A DNA stretch of 5,871 nucleotides from CAZPMO01 sp964587515 (GTDB taxonomy: Bacteria > Pseudomonadota > Alphaproteobacteria > MPNO01). The notes beneath the pieces are model-generated. The model had not been told where the DNA came from. It saw nothing but the letters and a program-made list of their open reading frames with translations, and searched no databases. The stretch lies in NCBI GenBank assembly GCA_964587515.1, contig CAZPMO010000236.1, forward strand, positions 1 to 5,871. Reading direction: 5' to 3'. Shown here in pieces: positions 1 through 5,871 of this stretch. How positions within the stretch are numbered: the stretch's first letter is position 1; every line of letters begins with the position of its first letter. The position numbers and the translations under genes are program-made.

Positions 1-75
1 AATTACTTCCAAAACGCAGGCTACGCTTCCGTCAAACCGTGAAACGCTCTAGTGGATAGAATCCGACGCTTCGAA

Positions 76-212
76 CCCTCTCCCCTCGCGGGAGAGGGTG
101 GCGCGCGCAGCGCGGCGGGTGAGGGGTCGCCGCCGGCAGGCGGCTAAAAAGAGTTTTTTGACGCGCGGACGCGCTTCCCCCTCACCCAACCCTCTCCCGC
201 AAAGGGAGAGGG
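76..212. repeat. Composite palindromic intergenic repeat (paired hairpins)
   Basis: Two copies of the same hairpin bound the element. CCCTCTCCC at 76-84 pairs with GGGAGAGGG at 90-98 around a 5-base loop, and CCCTCTCCC at 190-198 pairs with GGGAGAGGG at 204-212 around another 5-base loop. Between them GGGTGAGGGG (117-126) is the reverse complement of CCCCTCACCC (178-187), so the whole block can fold back on itself. Smaller stems lie inside: GCCGCC (129-134) with GGCGGC (139-144), AAAAA (146-150) with TTTTT (154-158), and a GCGC pair at 163-166 and 171-174. This resembles the REP/BIME-like palindromes scattered between genes in many alphaproteobacteria. The right hairpin begins about 24 bases past the regulator's stop codon, so it could stabilise or end that transcript, but no T-tract follows it in that direction. 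No transposase or target-site duplication is visible. Confidence 0.8.
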
Positions 213-235
213 ATTCTTTTGTTTCATTCGAACCT

Positions 236-1224
236 CTATGACGCGGTGCGGTAATCCGTCGGGGTCATGCCCATGCTGGCGCGAAAGTCGCGGCTGAAAT
301 GGGCGCTGTCGGAAAACCCGGCGCAAAAGCCGATGGTGGTAATCGGCGCGTCGCTGTTTTTCAGCAGACNNNNNNNNNNAGACGGCACGCTTCATGGATA
401 CGAACGAGTCGCACAAGGCCGGAAAAACTGAGCTCGGCGTCGCGTAATCCGCGCTGAAGAGAGCGGGTCGACAGGCCGGCCTCGCGCGCCAGTTCCGCGA
501 CTTTCCAATGGCGCGCCGCGTCGCTGGTCAGCAGCCGGAGCGCGGTTTTGACGGATGAGCCCAGGGAATGCGGCGGCGCGATTTCCGTAAATTCCGATAG
601 CGGTGTGGTGTCTTCCTCGCGGGGTGAGAAGGTCCGCCATTCGATTGTCCAGGTGTCGGTCGATAGCATGCCGGCATCTTGGGGAACGGAAAAGCGACGG
701 TCCTGGCGGAGAACATGCGTCGTTTCATCGTCTAGGGGCATCTCGCACTGGAGACCGCGACAGCCGATCTCCTCGAGCAGGGCGATGATCAGGCCGCAGA
801 TCAAAAGGTTCTCCGGCATGGTCGGCGTGCCGCCATCCACGGTGTATCTCCGGAACGACGCGCGCCTCTCGTGGTTCTGGTCGATCCGCAACCGGTTCCG
901 CGAATGGCCGAACACCTCGAACCGTCGCCATTTGTCGAACAGAACCGCCGGGTCCGCCGAGCGCACGGCCGCATGCCACAACGGATCGTAGGCGACATCG
1001 CGGATTCCCTGGCCGATCGACAACAGCGTCTCGGCGCCCGCTTCCTGCATGACAAGGTCGAGAAAATCCCGTTTGGACTCGGTCGGAACGTGGGCGTGGC
1101 GAACCGCATCGGCGGTATTCGCGCCGGACGAGATCAATTCCGGGTTGGTTTGCTTGAGCCGTCGAACCACTAGATCGACCATGCTCGCCTTGGCGAAATC
1201 GCGGATGGTAATTTCTCCCTCCAA
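236..1224 (-). CDS. AraC-family transcriptional regulator (interrupted by an assembly gap)
   Basis: This is a DNA-binding regulator with a C-terminal AraC/XylS double helix-turn-helix domain. With the N gap resolved the product is 324 residues from TTG at 1222-1224. Helix-turn-helix 1 covers about residues 239-260 (WKVAELAREAGLS) and helix-turn-helix 2 about 288-310, followed by the family signature with FSDSAHFSRDFR and GMTPTDYR before the TAG stop at 236-238. Residues 1 to about 220 are a ligand-sensing-type domain I cannot assign, with conserved-looking stretches such as KWRRFEVFGHSRNR. The frame upstream of the Ns and the frame of the C-terminus differ as written; overlapping the 4 shared bases flanking the gap joins them with correct family spacing. 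The start is uncertain: the best Shine-Dalgarno, GGAGGGA (1216-1222), overlaps the TTG. ATG at 1180-1182 (310 residues) and ATT at 1210-1212 (320 residues) are alternatives. It follows the Mo-subunit gene by about 21 bases, so it is probably cotranscribed. Its effector is unknown. Confidence 0.88.
370..379. other. Assembly gap (10 Ns) with overlapping flanks
   Basis: Ten undetermined bases lie inside the AraC-type gene. The base run before the gap ends in AGAC (366-369) and the run after it begins with AGAC (380-383). Collapsing these into one copy removes 14 bases, gives a 975-base reading frame (324 codons plus stop), and yields the residues ACRLLKNSD expected between the two helix-turn-helix motifs. 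The Ns therefore look like a placeholder rather than missing sequence, and the apparent frameshift is not biological. Confidence 0.8.
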
Positions 1225-1245
1225 GAACCTTACCGCACGGACAGA

Positions 1246-3462
1246 TTATTCGGACGGCTTCGAAAATACACTATCGTAGCTCATGGGCAGGCGGCGGATG
1301 CGGCGGCCGGTCGCGGCGAATACCGCATTGGCGATTGCCGGGGCGACGGGCGGCAGCGCCGATTCCCCAACCCCGGCGGGAGCCGCGTCGGACTCGATAA
1401 GTGACACCGTCATCTCCGGGGTTTCACCGTGGCGAAGAATTTCATAGGTGTGGAAGTTGCGCTGCTCCACGGCGCCCGCTTCGAAGGTGGCGCGCTCTTT
1501 CAGCGCGGCGCCGCAACCCCAGACCAGATTTCCCATGACCATGTTTTCGACCTGGTCCGGATTGACGACCAGTCCGCAATCCTGGGCGCACCATATTTCG
1601 ATGACCCGCAACTTCTTCGCCGCGTGGTCCATGCGTATGTCCGCGACCACGGCGACCGGCGTCTCGTTCTTGTATACGGCGCACGCGATTCCGCGTCCCA
1701 CGCCGGGCCGCGCCGGGGCGCCCCATTTGGCGATGTCGGCAACCCGGCGCAAAACATTCGCCAACCGTCCGCTTTCGGGCGGCAGGTTACTCAGGCGGAA
1801 CGCCAACGGATCGATCCCGGCCGCGACCGCCAACTCGTTCATCATGCTCTCGATGGCGAAGCTGTTGGGCGCCGCGCCGAGACCGCGCCAGGCGCCGGAC
1901 GGAACCGGGGTCCGAATATCGGAATAGCGCACCCGATGGTTCGCCACCCGGTATTGGGACAGGCCGCCCCGCGCCGTTCCCTCGTCGGCCATGACCAGGT
2001 CGAGCGCCCAGGCGATATTATCGGGGACCAGCCCGAACAAGATCGGGGCCGAGACGAAGTCATGTTCCCAATGGCTGAGAATTCCCGCGTCCGTGACCCC
2101 GGCGTCGATGTGATGGGAAAATCCCGGTTGGAAATAGTTGTTCTGGAATTCGGTCTCCCGATCCCATTGCACCCGGACCGGACGTCCCACGGCCGCCGAC
2201 AGAAGCGCCGCTTCTTCCGAGGCTTGGCACACCACGCGACCGCCGAATCCGCCGCCCATGCGATGAGGATGCACCACCACATCTTCGATCTCGCGGCCGG
2301 TGGCCCGAGCGACGCGGCGCTGGACGAAAAAGGGGTCCTGAGTGCTGCTCCAGACCTCCAACCTGTCTTCCTGCGCCCAGGCGACGGCCGCCCGCGGCTC
2401 CATCGCCGCATGGGCCGCGAACGATGTGTCGTAGCGGGCGGCGAGTTTAATTTTCGCGTTGCGTCGCCCGGCGGCCATATCCCCGGCCGACGATAATGTG
2501 TGTTCGAAATCGTCCGCGGCGCGAAGCCGCTCCAAATCAAGGTGCGTCTCGATCCGTCGCTGGTCGGCGCCTTCGGTTGCTTCCCACCGTGCCTCGATGG
2601 CCCGCGTCGCGGCGGGCAGTATGAAAGGGTTGTCGGTGACGACGCCGACGAAATTGTCGTCGATGTCGATGATCACCGCCATGACACCCTTCATGGACCG
2701 GGCGGCGCGGCCATCGGCGCTTTGCAGCCGGACGCCGAACGCCGGCGGCCGGATCACCTGACCGTACACCATGTCGGGCAGCGAGACGTCCCGGCTGTAG
2801 ACGGTCCGGCCGGTCACGATCGCTTCCAGCTCGTGGTGTTTCCAGCTTTGGCCAATGGCTTGAAACCGGCCCTTGCGGTCCACCGCGTAACGCGGCGGCG
2901 TCTTTGCTGGATCCGACGCCGACAGAACCAACGGCTCCGACGGCGCCAGCGCGCCGTAACTCACTATGCCGCCATCCGGCAGGACGAATCCGCCGCTTCC
3001 GTCCTGGACCGAAGCCGATGACAGGCCGGCCTTTTTGGCCGCCAAAATGCGAAGCGTCTCTCGCAGCCGCGCGGCGCCATACGAAACCGGCTCGAAGAAA
3101 TTCCTGATGCTTTCGCTGCCGACGGTCATTTTGAAGGGCGCGGTCTGGCCGGTGTCGGGCAGGACGCACTCGATGTCCGCCGCGCCGATGTTCAGTTCCT
3201 CGGCGACGATTTGGCTCAACCCGAGCGTGGCCCCTTGTCCCATCTCCATTCTGGGACAGTAGAAGCGGACGCCGCCGCCCGGCAGAATCTGGATCCACGC
3301 CAGCCCGTCCTGCATCTCGGGATCATCGGTTGACGGAAGGGCGGGCAGGAACGAGCCCACCGAACCGCACGAGGCGAGAACCGTGAGACCGGCGGCGAGC
3401 CAGCCGCTTTTGATCAAAAAATCACGGCGGCCGATTGCGATGATGTCGGCGTCGAGCGTCAT
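1246..3462 (-). CDS. Molybdopterin-binding subunit, xanthine oxidase superfamily (IorB type, Tat-exported)
   Basis: This is the large catalytic subunit (738 residues) of a molybdenum hydroxylase, resembling isoquinoline 1-oxidoreductase beta and membrane-bound aldehyde dehydrogenases. Visible signatures are a twin-arginine motif GRRDFLIK (11-18), a hydrophobic stretch, then LASC (29-32), a lipobox-like sequence. Next comes the IorB-type N-terminal pterin module (about 50-180, with MEMGQG at 72-77), and an a/b-hammerhead-like segment (about 200-300, VTGRTVYSRD and LPDMVYGQVIRPP). Then HAAMEPRAAVA (351-361), GGGFGGR (403-409), AWRGLGAAPN (524-533), and the C-terminal GVGE (697-700), whose Glu700 matches the catalytic glutamate of the superfamily. 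IorB itself is about 780 residues, so this one is slightly short. ATG at 3460-3462 is chosen because AAGGAGGGA lies just upstream; a longer frame to 3510 overlaps the preceding gene. No FAD subunit is present, so electrons probably leave through the FeS partner. The substrate is unknown. In the loop after NPDQV (634-638) the usual QVEG-like residues are replaced. Confidence 0.92.
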   Translation of the reverse strand: MTLDADIIAIGRRDFLIKSGWLAAGLTVLASCGSVGSFLPALPSTDDPEMQDGLAWIQILPGGGVRFYCPRMEMGQGATLGLSQIVAEELNIGAADIECVLPDTGQTAPFKMTVGSESIRNFFEPVSYGAARLRETLRILAAKKAGLSSASVQDGSGGFVLPDGGIVSYGALAPSEPLVLSASDPAKTPPRYAVDRKGRFQAIGQSWKHHELEAIVTGRTVYSRDVSLPDMVYGQVIRPPAFGVRLQSADGRAARSMKGVMAVIIDIDDNFVGVVTDNPFILPAATRAIEARWEATEGADQRRIETHLDLERLRAADDFEHTLSSAGDMAAGRRNAKIKLAARYDTSFAAHAAMEPRAAVAWAQEDRLEVWSSTQDPFFVQRRVARATGREIEDVVVHPHRMGGGFGGRVVCQASEEAALLSAAVGRPVRVQWDRETEFQNNYFQPGFSHHIDAGVTDAGILSHWEHDFVSAPILFGLVPDNIAWALDLVMADEGTARGGLSQYRVANHRVRYSDIRTPVPSGAWRGLGAAPNSFAIESMMNELAVAAGIDPLAFRLSNLPPESGRLANVLRRVADIAKWGAPARPGVGRGIACAVYKNETPVAVVADIRMDHAAKKLRVIEIWCAQDCGLVVNPDQVENMVMGNLVWGCGAALKERATFEAGAVEQRNFHTYEILRHGETPEMTVSLIESDAAPAGVGESALPPVAPAIANAVFAATGRRIRRLPMSYDSVFSKPSE

Positions 3463-3463
3463 T

Positions 3464-3928
3464 TCATCCCTCCTTCGCGGCCCGGGCGACGGCCCGGCGA
3501 ATGCGTCCATAGGTTCCGCAGCGGCACAGATTGCCGTTCATCCCGGTCCGGATTTCGGCGTCGGACGGGTCGGGATGGCGATGCAGAAACGCGGCGGCGG
3601 TCATGATTTGGCCCGCCTGGCAATAGCCGCACTGGGGCACCGATTCCGCGATCCACGCCTTCTGGACCGGATGGAGCGACCCGGTCCCGGCCGTTTCCGC
3701 CAGCCCCTCGATCGTCGTGACCCGTCGGCCGGCGATTTCGCCCACCGGTATTTGACAGGATCGCACCGCCGCGCCGTCGATATGCACGGTGCAGGCGCCG
3801 CAAAGCCCGATCCCGCATCCGTATTTGGCGCCTTTGAGACCGGCCACGTCGCGAATGAAATCGAGCAGCGCGACATCCCGAAGCGGCTTCGGCACAATCG
3901 TGGTTTTGCCGTTGATCAAAATCTTCAT
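3464..3928 (-). CDS. 2x[2Fe-2S] iron-sulfur subunit of a molybdenum hydroxylase (IorA/CoxS type)
   Basis: This 154-residue electron-transfer subunit belongs with the downstream molybdopterin subunit. The plant-ferredoxin-like N-terminal domain carries the first cluster on Cys38, Cys43, Cys46 and Cys58 (GCGIGLCGAC then SC). The helical C-terminal domain carries the second on Cys100, Cys103, Cys135 and Cys137 (CGYCQAG and CRCGTYGR); all eight ligands are present. Its length matches IorA (about 150). There is no signal peptide of its own; in this family the small subunit is thought to be exported folded in complex with the Tat-bearing large subunit. The ATG start is preceded by GAGGAG with a 9-base spacer. 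The stop TGA (3464-3466) is separated by a single base from the next ATG, so translation of the two subunits is probably coupled. It is the first gene of the presumed minus-strand operon. The final electron acceptor, often a cytochrome c in related systems, is not in the window. Confidence 0.95.
   Translation of the reverse strand: MKILINGKTTIVPKPLRDVALLDFIRDVAGLKGAKYGCGIGLCGACTVHIDGAAVRSCQIPVGEIAGRRVTTIEGLAETAGTGSLHPVQKAWIAESVPQCGYCQAGQIMTAAAFLHRHPDPSDAEIRTGMNGNLCRCGTYGRIRRAVARAAKEG
3467..3475 (-). promoter_or_regulatory. Shine-Dalgarno that sets the Mo-subunit start
   Basis: AAGGAGGGA lies across the end of the FeS-subunit gene, its GGAGG core 6 bases from ATG at 3460-3462. This decides the start against the longer in-frame option reaching 3510 and suits stop-start translational coupling. 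Confidence 0.8.
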
Positions 3929-4023
3929 GACGGGCGGCTCCTCTTTCCGATCCGGTCACAGTAAGCGGGGATGCCTGAGGGCGATATGACGATCGCGCCA
4001 ATTTTGAGTGAGAACGCCGCGCT

Positions 4024-4051
4024 TTGACGGTGTCGAGGAATTGAGTATTCT
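4024..4051 (+). promoter_or_regulatory. Candidate sigma-70 promoter for the AOR-family gene
   Basis: TTGACG (4024-4029) resembles the -35 hexamer at 5 of 6 positions. TATTCT (4046-4051) after a 16-base spacer resembles the -10 hexamer at 4 of 6 positions. Initiation would fall near 4058, leaving a leader of about 50 bases before the ATG. One TTGAGT repeat copy overlaps the spacer. The call rests on pattern only. Confidence 0.4.
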
Positions 4052-4097
4052 GCGGCTTCGCGATTGGGCGGGCTGTTCCTACAACTCCTTTCAGGGT

Positions 4098-4101
4098 GAG
4101 G
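4098..4101 (+). promoter_or_regulatory. Shine-Dalgarno of the AOR-family gene
   Basis: GAGG, within AGGGTGAGG (4093-4101), sits 5 bases before ATG at 4107. It supports this start over the in-frame GTG at 4008, whose 33 extra residues have no family counterpart. Confidence 0.7.
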
Positions 4102-4106
4102 TCGAC

Positions 4107-5816
4107 ATGCGTAAATATCTCCACATCAACTTAAATGACCGCTCGGTGCGATCCGAGGAACTGGAAGGCGAGGCCGTCATTCGGGCCGGGCGCTACCACA
4201 TCGCCAAGACCCTGCTGGAGAGCGGCATCGCCAAGGTCGATCCGCTGTCGCCGGAGAACCCGCTGATCTTTTCGGCAGGGCCGTTCGCCGGCTCTAACTT
4301 TTCCAACGCCAACCGTCTCAGTGTCGGCTGCAAAAGTCCGCTGACCGGCGGCATCAAGGAAGCAAATTCCGGCGGCACCTTCGCCTTCGCCATGGGCCAA
4401 CTCGAGATCGCCGGTTTTACGCTTAACGGCGCGTCCTCGGATTGGGTGGTGATGCGGATTCCGAAGGAAGGCGACATCACCTTTGAAAGCGCCGCGCCCT
4501 ATCTGGGCAAGGGCAATATGGAAGCGGCCGAGATGCTGTTCGCGAAATACGGCGACAAGGTCAGCCTCGGCATATGCAGCCCGGTCGGCGAATATCTCGG
4601 GCTGATGGCCGGCATCTCCTTCACCGATCCCGAGGGCCGCCCGACGCGCATCGCCGCGCGCGGCGGCGTCGGCGCGGTGATGGGCAGCAAGAAGGTCAAG
4701 GCCATCGTCATCGACAAGAACAAGATGCCGTCCTTCCACGATCGCAAGAAGCTGATGGGCTCGGTGCGCGATTACGGCAAGATGTTGGCCGACGACGCCG
4801 GCATCGACGCCTTCGCGAAACTCGGCACCGCCATGGTCGGCGACTTCACCAACAAGATCGGCGGGCTGCCGACCCGTAACTTCTCGGCCGGCTCGGCGGT
4901 CGACTCCAGGGAAACGCCTTTCCGCCTCGGCGGCGACTACATTCGCGAGGTCACCCTGGAGCGCGGCGGCGAGACGACCCACGCCTGCATGCCGGGCTGC
5001 ACGATCCGGTGCAGCAACGTCTATGTGGACGCCAAGGGCGAGGAGCTTTGCTCGCCCATGGAGTACGAGACGCTGGGGCTGGTCGGCACCAATTGCGGTC
5101 TCGAGGACCCCGATGATGTCGCGCGTCTCAACCATATCGCCAATGATCTCGGCATCGACACCATCGAGGTCGGCGCGACGCTGGGCGTGCTGATGGAGGC
5201 CGGCCAAGCCGAATTCGGCGATCATGAATTCATGGCCAAGGCGCTCGCCGATATCAAGGCCGGTAACGAACGCGGCCGCATCCTCGCTCAGGGGACCGCG
5301 CGCGTCGGCGAGCATTACAACGTCGCCCGCGTGCCGGTGATCAAAAAGCAGGGCATCAGCGCCTATGACCCGCGTGTGATCGAGGTCACCGGCATTTCCA
5401 TGATGCTGACCGCCCAGGGTGCCGATCACACCGCCGGCAACGTGCCGGGCTTCCCGTGTGACGGCAAGACCACCGAGGAGCTGACCGAGGCGAGCCTCGA
5501 TATCCAGGAGCTTTGCGCGGCTGCCGATTCGCTCGGCATTTGCCTGTTCGGACGCTCGGTCACCAACGTGCAGTTGGAGTTCATGGTCAACGCGCTCAAC
5601 GATGCGCACGGCACTTCGTTCGAGGAGCAGTATTTCCGCGACCTCGGCCGGGAGACCCTGGTGCTTGAATGGAAGTTCAACAAGGAAGCCGGCTTCACCG
5701 AGGCCGACGACGAATTGCCGGACTTCTTCTACGATGAAACCCTGCCGCCCAGCGGCAAGACCCAGCGTCACCGCAGCGGCGAGATCAACGCGGCAATGCG
5801 TGATCTGCTGCAATAG
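4107..5816 (+). CDS. Aldehyde ferredoxin oxidoreductase (AOR) family tungsten/molybdenum-pterin enzyme
   Basis: The 569-residue product belongs to the AOR family, whose members hold a tungsten (sometimes molybdenum) bis-pterin and one [4Fe-4S] cluster and typically oxidise aldehydes to acids. The N-terminal domain (1 to about 205) has the family pattern NRLSVGCKSPLTGG (69-82), SGGTFAFAMGQLEIAG (88-103) and GGVGAVMGSKKVKAI (186-200). The C-terminal domain (about 215-560) has candidate cluster ligands Cys294, Cys298 and Cys302, with Cys479 as the fourth. Pterin-contact motifs are NDLGID (346-351) and DSLGIC (474-479), and GADHTAG (438-444) carries a probable active-site histidine. The first three cysteines are spaced CX3CX3C, against CX2CX3C in Pyrococcus furiosus AOR. 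No signal peptide is seen, so it is probably cytoplasmic. The length is near the family norm (about 600). No ferredoxin-like or NADH-oxidising partner subunit is encoded in the window, and the substrate and electron acceptor are unknown. A start at ATG 4107 fits both the domain start and the ribosome binding site. Confidence 0.93.
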   Translation: MRKYLHINLNDRSVRSEELEGEAVIRAGRYHIAKTLLESGIAKVDPLSPENPLIFSAGPFAGSNFSNANRLSVGCKSPLTGGIKEANSGGTFAFAMGQLEIAGFTLNGASSDWVVMRIPKEGDITFESAAPYLGKGNMEAAEMLFAKYGDKVSLGICSPVGEYLGLMAGISFTDPEGRPTRIAARGGVGAVMGSKKVKAIVIDKNKMPSFHDRKKLMGSVRDYGKMLADDAGIDAFAKLGTAMVGDFTNKIGGLPTRNFSAGSAVDSRETPFRLGGDYIREVTLERGGETTHACMPGCTIRCSNVYVDAKGEELCSPMEYETLGLVGTNCGLEDPDDVARLNHIANDLGIDTIEVGATLGVLMEAGQAEFGDHEFMAKALADIKAGNERGRILAQGTARVGEHYNVARVPVIKKQGISAYDPRVIEVTGISMMLTAQGADHTAGNVPGFPCDGKTTEELTEASLDIQELCAAADSLGICLFGRSVTNVQLEFMVNALNDAHGTSFEEQYFRDLGRETLVLEWKFNKEAGFTEADDELPDFFYDETLPPSGKTQRHRSGEINAAMRDLLQ

Positions 5817-5871
5817 AGCGCCGTCTCGAAGGCCTAGTTGTGGAGTCTCGCTAGGTTATTCACGTCCAAGC

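Larger units (their letters stand above)
3929..4106. promoter_or_regulatory. Shared divergent intergenic region
   Basis: These 178 bases separate the starts of the minus-strand FeS/Mo/AraC genes and the plus-strand AOR-family gene and must hold the promoters for both. I see a plausible plus-strand promoter (annotated separately), but no convincing minus-strand -35/-10 pair. Possible regulator targets are a TTGAGT direct repeat (4004-4009 and 4041-4046) and a small inverted repeat GCGAT/ATCGC (3981-3985 and 3992-3996). Both are short enough to be chance. Confidence 0.6.

Noticed and set aside
76..212. CRISPR array
   Set aside because: There are only two hairpin copies, the spacing is irregular, and no cas gene is present; the structure is palindromic.
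144..416. Short minus-strand open frame running through the N gap
   Set aside because: It arises from reading the repeat and the regulator's C-terminus in a wrong frame across an artificial gap.
1429..2496. Long plus-strand open frame (355 codons) opposite the Mo-subunit gene
   Set aside because: It is antisense to a gene with clear family motifs, shows no recognisable domain, and such shadow frames are common in GC-rich DNA.
3463..3510. Longer N-terminus for the Mo subunit starting at 3510
   Set aside because: It would overlap the FeS-subunit gene and place extra residues before the Tat motif; ATG 3460-3462 has a strong Shine-Dalgarno.
4008..4106. GTG start extending the AOR-family protein by 33 residues
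   Set aside because: The extension has no family counterpart, overlaps the likely promoter, and ATG 4107 has a good ribosome binding site.
4131..5813. Minus-strand open frame of 560 codons opposite the AOR-family gene
   Set aside because: It is a mirror frame of a GC-rich gene whose plus-strand product has full AOR signatures; its translation resembles no family I know.
5833..5860. CCTAG/CTAGG inverted repeat after the AOR-family gene as a terminator
   Set aside because: The 5-base stem with a 14-base loop and no T-tract is too weak to call.

Overview
The window is GC-rich and looks like alphaproteobacterial DNA from a draft assembly or metagenome bin. The grounds are codon use rich in G or C at third positions, dispersed-type CCCTCTCCC/GGGAGAGGG palindromes, and a run of ten Ns. 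No taxonomic marker is present, so the assignment is an inference.

Layout, left to right. Positions 1-75 hold nothing I recognise. Positions 76-212 are a composite palindromic intergenic repeat. Positions 236-1224 (minus) encode an AraC-type regulator interrupted by the N gap at 370-379; its flanks share four bases, and merging them restores one intact frame. Positions 1246-3462 (minus) encode a molybdopterin-binding subunit of the xanthine oxidase superfamily, of the Tat-exported isoquinoline 1-oxidoreductase beta (IorB) type. Positions 3464-3928 (minus) encode its small 2x[2Fe-2S] partner (IorA/CoxS type). After a 178-base divergent intergenic region, 4107-5816 (plus) encodes a tungsten- or molybdenum-pterin enzyme of the aldehyde ferredoxin oxidoreductase (AOR) family. 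Positions 5817-5871 are non-coding as far as I can see.

The three minus-strand genes are packed with 1 and about 21-63 bases between them and probably form one operon, transcribed small FeS subunit, then Mo subunit, then regulator. The AOR-family gene is read divergently from the same intergenic region. The window therefore pairs two unrelated pterin-metal redox enzymes. One is probably exported with its FeS partner to the periplasm; the other has no signal peptide and is probably cytoplasmic. Both families commonly oxidise aldehydes or N-heterocycles with water-derived oxygen. A shared substrate and shared control by the AraC-type protein is an attractive hypothesis that the sequence alone does not prove.

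Points most worth a second look: the pairing itself; the CX3CX3C spacing of the AOR cluster ligands, where the classical motif is CX2CX3C; substitutions in a usually conserved pterin-contacting loop of the Mo subunit; a lipobox after its Tat motif; and the uncertain, possibly non-canonical, start codon of the regulator.
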